NCBI RefSeq assembly: GCF_003634585.1
Contig: NZ_RBLG01000002.1
Coordinates: 1,074,609 to 1,138,608 of the forward strand
DNA length: 64,000 nt
Direction: 5' to 3'
Source: Gillisia mitskevichiae
GTDB taxonomy: Bacteria > Bacteroidota > Bacteroidia > Flavobacteriales > Flavobacteriaceae
Part shown: positions 9,152 through 16,995 of the stretch, in pieces
How positions within the stretch are numbered: position 1 is the stretch's first letter
How the letters are laid out: each line of letters starts with the position of its first letter
Program-made: the position numbers and the translations under genes
The notes under the pieces: generated by a model
The model's database searches: none
What the model was told of the DNA's origin: nothing
The model's input: the letters and a program-made list of their open reading frames with translations, nothing else

Positions 9152-9655
9152 CTAGGGTTTATTACTTAAATCAGCATGAAAAGTATGTCTAACGATATTT
9201 ACATTTTCATTATTAAACCCTAATTCTTTGTTGTTGTAAGGAGGATAAATTTTGCCATTTGTGTTTTTGTTCCAAACTATCCAATAAGCATCATAGCCTT
9301 GATCATTTAAAACTTCAAGTTTCTTATAGCTATAAATTTTATGAGAGCTATCTAGTTCTATAGCAATATCTTTTCCATTCGGGTTAATTATAATAAAGTC
9401 TACAATTCCACCGATCTTTCTTTTGTGTTCATTTCTAATATGTTCCGGCATAATTATGTCTACTTCAGGAACAACTCTTAGATTTAATCTATTACATGTT
9501 TCTTTTATGGATAAACTCATTGCTTTGGTGAAGTCAGATTTGTGTGGGATATAATAATAATCATATCTACCTATATCTATTTTATTAAAATCTTCTAATA
9601 GTATTTCTACTATTTCTTTTGATGTCATTTCTGATTTGTTCTTCTGATTTTCCAT
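9152..9655 (-). CDS. Hypothetical protein with Vsr/DUF559-like nuclease fold
   Basis: This 167-aa soluble protein has a core that reads GGIVDFIIINPNGKDIAIEL followed by DSSHKIYSYKKLEVLNDQGY. That follows the DUF559/Vsr/DUF2726 pattern: an Asp in a beta strand, then an I-E-x-D strand, then a Lys-bearing helix and a glycine turn. The usual E-x-K is E-x-D here, as in several Vsr-like proteins. This points to a PD-(D/E)XK-type DNA nuclease or a non-catalytic relative. It lies alone between the hsdR-side non-coding region and the iteron array, transcribed leftward, with a likely terminator just after it. It could act in defence, like its neighbours, or in mobility of the island; the family call is tentative. 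Confidence 0.7.
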   Translation of the reverse strand: MENQKNKSEMTSKEIVEILLEDFNKIDIGRYDYYYIPHKSDFTKAMSLSIKETCNRLNLRVVPEVDIIMPEHIRNEHKRKIGGIVDFIIINPNGKDIAIELDSSHKIYSYKKLEVLNDQGYDAYWIVWNKNTNGKIYPPYNNKELGFNNENVNIVRHTFHADLSNKP

Positions 9656-10176
9656 AATTAATTGATTTAAATTATATCCTCTTCGGGACTTTGATGTTTA
9701 CTTTTTTGATGCCAAACGAAGAACCTTATCTATTACTGAATTAGCCGTATAAAAAGTGTAACGGCTTTATGCCGGCTTCAGAAATGGATAAGGTAGTTTT
9801 GCTATCGAATAAAGAAATGTGAAGAAGTCCAAAGATTTAATTCCAATTATTGTAATATAAAAACAGTCAGGTAATTAATAGCATAAATACTCAATTATGG
9901 AATTGAATATTTATAGAACTGCTTAATTGGTGTAATATCATAATGCCATTATATTAGCATATTATAGTTTTAATATATTATGGCAATGCGATAATACTAT
10001 ATTAGCATATTATAGTTTTAATATATTATGGCAATGCGATAATATTATATTAGCATATTATAGTTTTAATATATTATGGCAATGCGATAATATTATATTA
10101 GCATATTATAGTTAATTTGTAAAGTTCTATTAGACACTAATAGTTTAGTGAATCAATTTAATTCTAATTAGAATTT
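9656..10176. other. Non-coding region between the Vsr-like gene and mobC
   Basis: This 520-bp stretch has no convincing ORF. Its main content is the 48-bp tandem array at 9951-10114. In Bacteroidota islands a relaxase gene often follows mobC, but there is no relaxase here. Confidence 0.6.
9951..10114. repeat. 48-bp tandem repeat array (iteron-like), three copies plus a partial
   Basis: Copies begin at 9951, 9999, 10047 and 10095 (partial, about 20 bp), each starting TATATTAGCATATTATAG and containing ATGGCAATGCGATAAT. The copies are nearly identical and very AT-rich. Period, AT content and position beside a mobilization gene fit iterons of a replication or transfer origin. They could also be binding sites for MobC or for the primase pair. 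Confidence 0.85.
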
Positions 10177-10683
10177 TTAATTAAAGATCCTTCTTAAAGA
10201 TTTATCTATAACCGTTTTTTGATCTAAGCATACCTCTAATAATAGAGAAGTTTGCTTGATAATTTCATCTGAAAAGGAATTTTCAACATATTTATTCTTC
10301 CATAAATAGTTAGTGTAGTTTGCAATTTGATTTATATTACTCCCAATTTTATTTAATTCTCCCCTGGTTCTATACAATTCTTCCCTAACTTCTTGTGGAT
10401 CTCCAACTAGAATTTCCTTTGAAAATATAATTTTTCTCATATATGTACTAATATCATTTCCATAACCAAGTTTACCAATCCTATCATAAATTATTTTTTT
10501 TTCCTTTTCAGTAACCTTAAATCCTATAAAATCTGTTTTACTTTCAGGGTTCTTTTTAGCTATCCAAACATAAAGTGTAGCTAAATGAATATCGTATTTT
10601 TTTGCAATTTCCCCCTTATTTTTACTTTGAATAGCTTCTTCAACTATAAGATCCTTTTCTTCCTTATTATATTTCTTTTTCAT
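10177..10683 (-). CDS. mobC: MobC-like mobilization (relaxosome) protein with N-terminal helix-turn-helix
   Basis: This 168-aa protein has two parts. Residues 1-45 look like a transposase-type helix-turn-helix (EEAIQSKNKGEIAKKYDIHLATLYVWI). Residues about 50-165 match the MobC/relaxosome family: a ribbon-helix-helix-like start (FIGFKVTEKEKKIIYDRI), and the hallmark ELNKIGSNINQIANYTN around 128-144. MobC proteins help a relaxase nick oriT by opening or bending the DNA. The gene is flanked by the iteron array downstream and a 19-bp palindrome upstream at 10748-10766. No relaxase gene is found next to it, so it either serves a relaxase elsewhere or is the remnant of a broken mobilization module. 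Confidence 0.8.
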   Translation of the reverse strand: MKKKYNKEEKDLIVEEAIQSKNKGEIAKKYDIHLATLYVWIAKKNPESKTDFIGFKVTEKEKKIIYDRIGKLGYGNDISTYMRKIIFSKEILVGDPQEVREELYRTRGELNKIGSNINQIANYTNYLWKNKYVENSFSDEIIKQTSLLLEVCLDQKTVIDKSLRRIFN

Positions 10684-11054
10684 TTTTTTTAAAATATTGA
10701 GCTGCGAAAATATTTGTTTCTTTTGACGCCAGGAAAAACAAGGTTTAGTTTTCGTTTAACGAAAACACATCTTGCAGTCCGTCTGGCAGATATTATTTCT
10801 ATCGATTTTTCTACTTACTCCCTATCTGATAATTTGGATAAATATTTCTCTTGCTAATGAGATTTTAAATCTTTTCTAAATTGTTATTTGGTGTATCAGG
10901 TGTACTAGAATTGCTAATACATTATTTATGAAAAATTCTCTCTACATATTATTTTCAATTAACCTACACCTCCTACATTTTTCAAGTAATTACTAGTGTT
11001 TAATCTACACTCCACATACATTAGTAAATTGATCTGCTACATCTCCTACAACAA
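10684..11054. other. Non-coding region upstream of mobC, candidate oriT region
   Basis: This is about 370 bp without an ORF. It contains a near-perfect 9-bp-arm palindrome at 10748-10766 and a looser pair GCCAG/CTGGC around it. It lies just upstream of mobC, where transfer origins or the mobC operator usually sit. The remainder is AT-rich with no structure I can name. Confidence 0.45.
10748..10766. promoter_or_regulatory. Palindrome upstream of mobC (oriT or operator candidate)
   Basis: GTTTTCGTT and AACGAAAAC form 9-bp perfect arms with one central base. The site is 65 bp upstream of the mobC start. Inverted repeats of this kind occur next to nic sites and at operators of MobC-like proteins; which role applies is not shown. 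Confidence 0.45.
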
Positions 11055-12518
11055 TTATTTAATAAAAGTGAAGTTCATTCCATTTTTACCTCTCTTTTTA
11101 TTTAAAAAATATTCCTTGTACTCGGCATATCTCATTACCCATTCAACTATTCGCTTCTTATTTATTTCCAAGAAATTATACTTTTTACCATATATTGAAA
11201 TAAGTTCACCTCTTAAAGTCTGATAATCATGACTGACATTGAGTATGTTAAATTTCTCTTCCATTAAATCATAGAAATCCGAAGACGTCTCATTTTTAAG
11301 CATTTTCAATCTTAAGTTTTTGCTTTCATAAGAAATCAAACCTTTATTTAGATACAACTTTAAGCAGCCTAACATAAAATGATCAAATAATTTCCATTCT
11401 TCTTTATCCCATTCATGAAAAAATTCGCATTTAAATTCATCTGCGGGAGAAAAAGTATCGCTATAATGGTTTTTTAAAAATATATCAAATCGCCTACGTT
11501 TATAACTTGAGGAATCCCCCTTTATGGTATAATTAGTAGTAATTATAAATTTTGGACTTATTTTATATGGGATTAATTTTATCGGCTGATGCTTTTTTTC
11601 AACAGGTAGATCGTCAGTAATTACACTAAAAAGTGATTCAAAGTCAAAATTTCTACAGGCATCATCAATTAACATAACACAAGTCGTTTCATCCACATTT
11701 TGATATGCAAATTTATTATTTGAAAAATCAGCATTTTTACCATTATACACGGCTTTTTCTACAATCTGAGATATAGCTTTTACTATTAGACCTTTACCGG
11801 TTCCTCCTTGCGGTTTTTCTTCATCTGGTTGACTCTCATCATTTATTATTAAACAAATAGGTTTTCGTTCATCTTTGTATGTATGAATGGCGTATCCAAT
11901 CGCGGAACATATTGAAACAAAATGATCAGACCCATTAGATAAATTTTTAATAAACTTACTAAACATAGATATATCGTAAAACTCATCCAAATCTGGATAT
12001 ACTTTGAAATCTCTTTTTTTAATTGCTTTTTCCCAGATGAAACCGGGAGCCATTTTATAGGCTATCAATTTAAATGGCTTATTTGGAGTGATTTCTACAA
12101 TTGCATTCTTGTAAAATTTATAGCTTATATTTTGGTGATCCCTAATCATAGGGACTTCTATAATTGGCAAGGAAATAAGCAAACCTCTATTTTTAATTAA
12201 AATTGATTCTCCCTGTTTTATATATGCCCCCTCTAGCCCTGGATCTTTTAAATTTTTTATATAGTTATAACAGTGATTATAAATCACTTCAGGTGAAACA
12301 GGATTTGCAATATTATTCTTTAGGCAGATTAATTTATTCTCGTGGTTTCTAAAACCAGAATCAATAATAAATTGTCTTAATCTTGGTGTATTTAGAGTAT
12401 ATTCTTTATATACTTTATCATCCTTAAGCTTAGTTTTTTCATTCCAAAATATAGTTTTGTCTCCATATTTGATATTAAAAACTTTTCCGTCTAATTTTTT
12501 TCTGATAGCTCCGTCCAT
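11055..12518 (-). CDS. Primase-associated superfamily 3-type helicase of a mobile element
   Basis: This 487-aa protein has a P-loop ATPase core: Walker A GGTGKG, Walker B VMLIDDA, and an SSSYKRRRFDIF arginine-finger region. The layout resembles D5/VapE-like helicases (DUF5906 type) found in phage and island replication modules. The N-terminal 200 residues carry no motif I recognise. Its start codon overlaps by one base with the stop of the VirE-N primase gene upstream, so the two are translationally coupled and probably replicate the excised element. No relaxase or integrase motif is present. It is full length with intact ATPase motifs. Confidence 0.8.
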   Translation of the reverse strand: MDGAIRKKLDGKVFNIKYGDKTIFWNEKTKLKDDKVYKEYTLNTPRLRQFIIDSGFRNHENKLICLKNNIANPVSPEVIYNHCYNYIKNLKDPGLEGAYIKQGESILIKNRGLLISLPIIEVPMIRDHQNISYKFYKNAIVEITPNKPFKLIAYKMAPGFIWEKAIKKRDFKVYPDLDEFYDISMFSKFIKNLSNGSDHFVSICSAIGYAIHTYKDERKPICLIINDESQPDEEKPQGGTGKGLIVKAISQIVEKAVYNGKNADFSNNKFAYQNVDETTCVMLIDDACRNFDFESLFSVITDDLPVEKKHQPIKLIPYKISPKFIITTNYTIKGDSSSYKRRRFDIFLKNHYSDTFSPADEFKCEFFHEWDKEEWKLFDHFMLGCLKLYLNKGLISYESKNLRLKMLKNETSSDFYDLMEEKFNILNVSHDYQTLRGELISIYGKKYNFLEINKKRIVEWVMRYAEYKEYFLNKKRGKNGMNFTFIK

Positions 12519-13363
12519 TAATCAAAAGATTTAGAGGCAAATTCAGCTCTTTTATAAGCGGAATCAATTATTTTAAGAATTTCTTCATAGCCGAAATCCT
12601 TATCTACAAATGAACCGAATAGATCTTCCGTAGTCAATTTGGCAACTCCAAAATTCGAAAGAGAACAGGCTAAAACAAATAAACTGTTATTTCTATTACC
12701 CGAAGAATAATCATATTTTTTGCTCCACCATCGTATCAATCGTTCAACTACAGATCCTTCAGAATAAATTTTATTTTTATGGGAACTATATAAAGTTTCT
12801 GTAACGGTAATTTTCTTTCTGAGATTAAAACGAGTAGCATTCTTATTGAAAATCAGGTTAGGATCATAACTTTCAAAACACAATCTGTTTACATCACTGG
12901 TCGTCCGGTCAGGACCCATTTTCCAATAATGGTCTATAACAGCATTATAATACTCCTTATAATCCTTTTTCGAATTCACAATTGGGATCTTAACTATTGC
13001 TTTAACCCCATTACCAGAGGGAGAAATCCAAGTTGCTAAAATATATTTCGAGTTTGAAAGTTTCTGGATGAGACTTGAAGTAGAATTCACTTCGTCAAAA
13101 TCGAGGCAAACCAAGCCCGTCCCCCTTTTTAGAGTAGTTCTATTCTCGAGCACTCCCGAGAAGCAAGTTGCAGGTAGTTTTTGCTTGAAAAACATTCTTT
13201 CATTTTTATTCTTAGCACTCCTGATCTTAGAAATCAAATTTTTACTTTGTCCTTCTTTAATTCTTTGAATCGCTTCAATGAATTTGATGGGGGTTGAGTA
13301 TTTTGATCTGCAGTTGACAATCCAGGAAACTTCCATTTTAAATATATTCTGTTGATTATTCAT
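12518..13363 (-). CDS. VirE N-terminal (BT4734-like) primase-type protein
   Basis: This 281-aa protein has the BT4734/VirE-N signature of Bacteroidota mobile elements. These include a TLKRGTGLVCLDFDEVN strand with the acidic pair DFD, and WISPSGNGVKAIVKI, the usual SPSG-G-KA turn. Further on comes DRTTSDVNRLCFESYDPN, which holds a conserved Asp-Arg pair. Such proteins are PrimPol-like primases paired with a helicase such as the one just downstream. A C-terminal helical tail (about 225-281) resembles the PriCT region of other primases. Its start overlaps the end of a 79-aa ORF by 8 bases. Assignment is by motif recognition. Confidence 0.8.
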   Translation of the reverse strand: MNNQQNIFKMEVSWIVNCRSKYSTPIKFIEAIQRIKEGQSKNLISKIRSAKNKNERMFFKQKLPATCFSGVLENRTTLKRGTGLVCLDFDEVNSTSSLIQKLSNSKYILATWISPSGNGVKAIVKIPIVNSKKDYKEYYNAVIDHYWKMGPDRTTSDVNRLCFESYDPNLIFNKNATRFNLRKKITVTETLYSSHKNKIYSEGSVVERLIRWWSKKYDYSSGNRNNSLFVLACSLSNFGVAKLTTEDLFGSFVDKDFGYEEILKIIDSAYKRAEFASKSFD

Positions 13364-13595
13364 ATAAATGGATTATAAAAATTAGTCCTGCCGGTGCAAT
13401 CAATATGTTGAATTCAAATAAACGCGGCGTTTGAAGAGTATAATGATTTAAGCCTTTAACTCTTTTAAAATGCTGTATTGAACCATAAGGATTAGGATTA
13501 TTATGATTACAAGAGGTAAATTCATTGGGAGATCCTAATCTATATTTCGGTAAATTGAAAATCTGTTCTTTCTGATAATTTTGTATATTTATCAT
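13356..13595 (-). CDS. Small hypothetical protein upstream of the primase gene
   Basis: A 79-aa frame that overlaps the primase start by 8 bases, an arrangement typical of coupled genes. It is rich in Asn, Tyr and Pro in its first half and hydrophobic at its C-terminus (FEFNILIAPAGLIFIIHLY), perhaps a short membrane-touching helix. I recognise no family. The placement favours a real gene; the sequence alone does not prove that it is translated. Confidence 0.4.
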   Translation of the reverse strand: MINIQNYQKEQIFNLPKYRLGSPNEFTSCNHNNPNPYGSIQHFKRVKGLNHYTLQTPRLFEFNILIAPAGLIFIIHLYE

Positions 13596-13622
13596 CTATT
13601 TTATAATTTGGAATAATTTGTA

Positions 13623-13658
13623 AAAAAAACCCGACAGCTGAAGACTGCGGGTTTTTTT
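13623..13658 (-). terminator. Rho-independent terminator after the excisionase-like gene
   Basis: An AAACCCG/CGGGTTT stem with an inner CAG/CTG pair is bordered by A and T runs on its two sides. It overlaps the stop codon of the minus-strand HTH gene (13657) and separates it from the primase operon. It could work in both directions. Confidence 0.75.
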
Positions 13659-13965
13659 ATGTTCTTTTGTATTTTATTGATTTAACCTCAGAAAGGGCAT
13701 TTTGGAATTCCTCCTCTGAAATAAATATTCTACGTCCAATTCGCTCAGCCTTTACTTTGCCCTCCGTAATCCAATTTCTAACGGTTAGATCTGCTACACC
13801 GCAATGTTGGGCCAATTCTTTAACCGAATACTTTTCAGGTTTTTTGTTGGCCTTTTGAAGAGTATTAATTTTATCTTCTAAGCGTTGAAATACCCTCAAA
13901 AAATCATCCTTTGTTATACCATGTACTTGTGTTATGTTTTCCATTACCTTGAGATTTTTATTCAA
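13657..13965 (-). CDS. Excisionase-family helix-turn-helix DNA-binding protein
   Basis: This 102-aa protein has a short coiled-coil-like start (residues 18-45) and a MerR/excisionase-type winged helix at about 47-95: YSVKELAQHCGVADLTVRNW, then ITEGKVKAERIGRRIFISEE. It is the usual directionality factor or regulator next to tyrosine integrases in Bacteroidota islands. Two 12-bp direct repeats lie just upstream of its start and may be its binding sites. A strong terminator follows. It is complete and typical in length. Confidence 0.85.
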   Translation of the reverse strand: MNKNLKVMENITQVHGITKDDFLRVFQRLEDKINTLQKANKKPEKYSVKELAQHCGVADLTVRNWITEGKVKAERIGRRIFISEEEFQNALSEVKSIKYKRT

Positions 13966-14000
13966 GGCAAAATTGCATTAGATATATCTCTTTTTACAAT

Positions 14001-14025
14001 GTAAGGGGTTACAGTAAGGGGTTAC
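14001..14025. promoter_or_regulatory. Direct repeats upstream of the excisionase-like gene
   Basis: GTAAGGGGTTAC occurs at 14001-14012 and 14014-14025, a 13-bp period, about 35 bp upstream of the HTH gene start. Such spaced repeats are common excisionase or repressor sites. Function is inferred from position. Confidence 0.55.
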
Positions 14026-14035
14026 TATTTTTTAC

Positions 14036-14950
14036 CTAATATAATTCGTTATAGAAATAATTAAGTTTGAGTAAAGAAACAGCTTGTGGAAATTCAGTCT
14101 TAAGTCTTTCCTCCACCGACTTATAATCATTCATAGTATACTTGCCATGTTTGGGATCTGAAATACCTTTCCTTGCATCGTTTAGTTTCTGAAGCTTTTG
14201 ATAAAAGGTATTATGAGAAATAGCTTTCCCATCTGGTTTAATCATATTTTTTACTAATTCAGATATATCTTTTTTGCGTCTAAAATAATTCTTACGATCC
14301 TTTTCTACTAATACTGAATGATAAAGAACCGCTTCCCAAACAGTATTAAATACTTTAGCGTTCTCAGCAATTGATAGCTGAACATTCGATGATTTATTAT
14401 TAGTTTCATTTTGAGATAAGTTCAAATTTATTTCAGAAGATTTTTGTAATGATTTATCAAACTTTGAAATCAAAAATTGATGAATTTTATATAGGTCGAG
14501 ATATACAACATAGCAATAATCTATCAAACTTGTAAGCGAAGTTTTATTAATCCTTAATTCAATAAATTTCACTAAATCTTGATGCATAATAGACTTGCTC
14601 TTTAAGTCAGTTAATAATGTTTCATCATAATCATTAGCTTTTCGAAATGATTTTACATCCTTAATTTCCATGACAGAACTCTCTACGTTATAACGCAAAA
14701 AAATAGATTTAAGCTCCTCCATATTTTCAGTTATAATTTCTAATTCATTTTCAATGAACTCATTTTGAAAGATAGCATATGAAATGGGATCACTGGAATC
14801 ATTACCCCTTATGAAATCATAAGATGCTGCAAAAAAATAATCTTCAGAATAATAATCAAAATTTAAATCGCGTGCCCATAAAACCAAAAAGTAAGTGACT
14901 TCATTAATTACATCTTCGTGTTTTGGTATTAAATTTTTGTTGAAGATCAT
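14036..14950 (-). CDS. Hypothetical island protein coupled to the integrase gene
   Basis: This 304-aa protein has no signal peptide or membrane helix. It is rich in Lys, Glu and Asn, with helical stretches and a C-terminal section (RKNYFRRKKDISELVKNMIK, about 225-245). The position, just after the integrase with a 4-base ATGA overlap, matches the RteC-like regulatory genes often seen beside integrases of Bacteroidota conjugative elements. Whether it is RteC-related cannot be decided by eye. A role in excision or regulation is plausible but not shown. Confidence 0.7.
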   Translation of the reverse strand: MIFNKNLIPKHEDVINEVTYFLVLWARDLNFDYYSEDYFFAASYDFIRGNDSSDPISYAIFQNEFIENELEIITENMEELKSIFLRYNVESSVMEIKDVKSFRKANDYDETLLTDLKSKSIMHQDLVKFIELRINKTSLTSLIDYCYVVYLDLYKIHQFLISKFDKSLQKSSEINLNLSQNETNNKSSNVQLSIAENAKVFNTVWEAVLYHSVLVEKDRKNYFRRKKDISELVKNMIKPDGKAISHNTFYQKLQKLNDARKGISDPKHGKYTMNDYKSVEERLKTEFPQAVSLLKLNYFYNELY

Positions 14951-16209
14951 TGTTTTTCCTTTTTTAGGTTTTGAAATTTAATTTTAAAAGTACTTTCAAC
15001 TGCTTCTTTTTTAGCGTGATCATCAACTTGGTAATATTGATTTAAAGTTTTTAGATCCTTATGGCCGGTAATTTTCATAATTAGCTTATCACTCTTGCCA
15101 TTTTGCTTAAGCATTGTAATAAAAGACCTACGCGATGTATGCGTACTAATTCTATCTTTAAAAAGCACATTTTCTCTGATCACATCCTTTCCCCTAGTAG
15201 TGATTTTTTCGACAAAATGATTATATCCAGCCTTTTCGAAAACTTCTTTGATATATTCATTATGCTTTTGATTGGCAATCAGCGGTAGTTTATAATCATA
15301 TTTACTTAGTATATACATTGCAAGATCATTTAAAGGGATCGTTCTCGCTTCTTTTTCCGAGCCTTTTTCTTCTTTAAGGTGCAAATATCCATCTATTATA
15401 TTTTCGTTTGATATAAGCTTTAATTCCCCGAAGCGCAACCCAGTTACACAAGCAAAAACAAAAATATCTCTAACCCTTTCAAGTTTAGGGCTGTTATATT
15501 CGTGTTTCAAAATTATTTCTAGATCTTTTTGTTTAAGAGCAACTTGAGCAGTAATTACTTTCTCTTTCTTGCGAAACTTTTTAAAATCTTCATTATAAGT
15601 ATAACGATTTTCTAAAGCCCAAAACATAAACGTTTTAAATAGTCCCAAGTTCCTAGAATAGGTGTTATTAATATGCTTTTTCTCACTCATACAATAATCA
15701 GTGAATTCAGCATGGAAATTATTATTAATTGAGTTAAAATTTAGTTTATATCCTCGGTCCTTTTCAAAGCTAATAAGTAAGTTCTGGATGTTATTATAAC
15801 GCTTTTCAGTAGATTTCGCCCACTCTTTATTTTTTGTTTTTTGTTCTTCGAATGCATCAAATGCATCGAAGAAAATATTTTTACCAGTAGGGGCATTCTT
15901 AAATTCTTCATCAAAAGCCTTTTTTAATAGTAGTGAAGTGAAATCCTCTTGCATTTCAATGCATCGAGATCTTAAATTCCTAAAACATCTTTCATACCTA
16001 CTTAGCTGTGTTTTAATAGACCCTCGATTTAAAGCTTTATTTTTACCTTTAACTAATGGGGTTTTATTCTCCTGACTCCAATGAGCCGGCAAAATGTTCT
16101 CTCCAGTAGAATAAACAAATTTCTTACCTTCTTCCTTAAAATAGCACGAAAAATATATTAACGATTCCTTTTTTGATTTTGGTTCTTTCAGATAGAATGT
16201 ACTAGTCAT
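14947..16209 (-). CDS. Tyrosine site-specific recombinase (island integrase)
   Basis: This 420-aa protein has the three-part layout of Bacteroidota integrases. An arm-DNA-binding domain covers about residues 1-90 and a SAM-like core-binding domain about 105-215. The catalytic domain runs from about 225 to the end. Catalytic residues are visible: Arg in CVTGLRFGEL, the H-x-x-R group in STHTSRRSF, the second His in ITGHKDLKTL and the nucleophile Tyr in NQYYQVD. The start at 16209 is preceded by three GTGACAATA direct repeats. The RNA-tail-like attachment site lies about 160 bp further right, as expected for an integrase at the end of its island. It overlaps the next gene by 4 bases. Confidence 0.93.
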   Translation of the reverse strand: MTSTFYLKEPKSKKESLIYFSCYFKEEGKKFVYSTGENILPAHWSQENKTPLVKGKNKALNRGSIKTQLSRYERCFRNLRSRCIEMQEDFTSLLLKKAFDEEFKNAPTGKNIFFDAFDAFEEQKTKNKEWAKSTEKRYNNIQNLLISFEKDRGYKLNFNSINNNFHAEFTDYCMSEKKHINNTYSRNLGLFKTFMFWALENRYTYNEDFKKFRKKEKVITAQVALKQKDLEIILKHEYNSPKLERVRDIFVFACVTGLRFGELKLISNENIIDGYLHLKEEKGSEKEARTIPLNDLAMYILSKYDYKLPLIANQKHNEYIKEVFEKAGYNHFVEKITTRGKDVIRENVLFKDRISTHTSRRSFITMLKQNGKSDKLIMKITGHKDLKTLNQYYQVDDHAKKEAVESTFKIKFQNLKKEKQ

Positions 16210-16230
16210 GTAGTATTAGAATTTGATTAG

Positions 16231-16264
16231 GTGACAATACTCGGTGACAATATCGGTGACAATA
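16231..16264. repeat. Three GTGACAATA direct repeats upstream of the integrase
   Basis: Copies start at 16231, 16244 and 16256, spaced 12-13 bp, directly upstream of the integrase start. A related GGTGACAAAA occurs near 16925. They fit arm-type integrase binding sites or an autoregulatory operator. Confidence 0.6.
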
Positions 16265-16372
16265 TAACCTAAACTTAATATATTAACCAGTAATATTAAT
16301 GTTAATTTCATCAACTAATAAAGGGTTTTGTCGAATGTATATGATGGTTTAATGAAATTAAGATAAAGAAAG

Positions 16373-16395
16373 TTCGAAACCCTCCGACTCCACTA
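16373..16395 (+). other. Probable island attachment site: tmRNA or tRNA-Ala-like 3' end
   Basis: The sequence TTCGAAACCCTCCGACTCCA (16373-16392) reads as a T-loop TTCGAAA, a T-stem 3' strand CCCTC, a 7-nt acceptor strand CGACTCC and discriminator A. The T at the position equivalent to 70 implies a G3-U70 pair, as in tRNA-Ala and tmRNA. No 5' part of such an RNA lies upstream, so this is a tail copy and not a gene. Tyrosine integrases commonly leave such tails at the far end of an island inserted in an RNA gene. Confidence 0.6.
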
Positions 16396-16880
16396 TGAAG
16401 CGCAGCTATGCTGCGGATTAAAAAAATAAAAATCTGCCAAGTATTTTCACTTGAGCAGATTTTTTGTTTTTAAGACGCCCGGGCCGTAGGAACGGTAAAG
16501 CACTGCGGCATTTCCTAATAGGGAGCACTAGGGTTCTATTTTTATTCAAGCCTCCGACTCCACAATCAATCGGAAATTCCGAAATGGATTAAAAATTATA
16601 AATTCCCGTCAGGTATTTTCACCTGAACGGGAATTTATAATTTAAGACATCGACGACCTTAGTCGTCGGGAAGTTCCAATTGCAGGATGGGAGCACTAGG
16701 GTTCTATAAACCCTCCGACTCCACTTGAAGCGGTAAATCCGTAACAGATCAAAACTAACGGATTCCCGTCAAGCTCGCTTGAACGGGAATTTTTATTTTA
16801 AGACATCGACGACCTTAGTCGTCGGGAAGTTCCATTTGCAGGATGGGAGCATTAGGGTTCTATAAACCCTACGACTCCAC
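16381..16880. repeat. Tandem array of RNA-tail-like and hairpin units (about 156-170 bp each)
   Basis: The motif CCTCCGACTCCAC recurs at 16381, 16551 and 16712, and once as CCTACGACTCCAC at 16868. Between copies each unit holds a terminator-like hairpin (16431-16465; 16596-16640; 16762-16790). After the hairpin comes TAAGAC and a variable part, in two units with a CGACGAC/GTCGTCG stem (16651-16668; 16807-16824). Each unit then ends in GGGAGCACTAGGGTTCTA or near it. The pattern looks like repeated copies of an RNA gene tail plus terminator. A further diverged copy lies at 18979-19180. Confidence 0.75.
16596..16640 (+). terminator. Terminator-like hairpin in repeat unit 2
   Basis: TTATAAATTCCCGT pairs with ACGGGAATTTATAA, with an inner CAGGT/ACCTG stem. 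The same hairpin recurs in unit 3 (16762-16790) and in the distant copy (19025-19067). No gene ends just before it. Confidence 0.5.
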
Positions 16881-16995
16881 TAGATAATCCGTTAAGCACT
16901 ATTTTTACTGGTTTTTTTTGTATTAAGGTGACAAAAATTGCGACATTTTTAAGATTTCTGTCCCGCAGGCCATGAGGACTATAATTGCATTTGCT

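Larger units (their letters stand above)
16210..16995. other. Non-coding region holding arm-type repeats, att site and a tandem repeat array
   Basis: No gene is seen. From left to right it holds three 9-bp direct repeats (16231-16264), an RNA-3'-end-like attachment site (16373-16395), a four-copy tandem array with hairpins (16381-16880), and about 115 bp with nothing I can name. Confidence 0.7.

Noticed and set aside
9951..10114. CRISPR array reading of the 48-bp repeats
   Set aside because: The units are adjacent and identical with no variable spacers, and there is no cas1 or cas2; the Cas4-like gene belongs to the hsd operon.
16373..16395. Complete tRNA or tmRNA gene at the att site
   Set aside because: Only the T-loop, the 3' T-stem strand and the acceptor strand are present; no matching 5' strand lies upstream, so it is a tail copy.
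16381..16880. Type III toxin-antitoxin RNA repeats
   Set aside because: Units are far longer than known ToxI repeats, each has its own terminator-like hairpin, and no ToxN-like gene follows.
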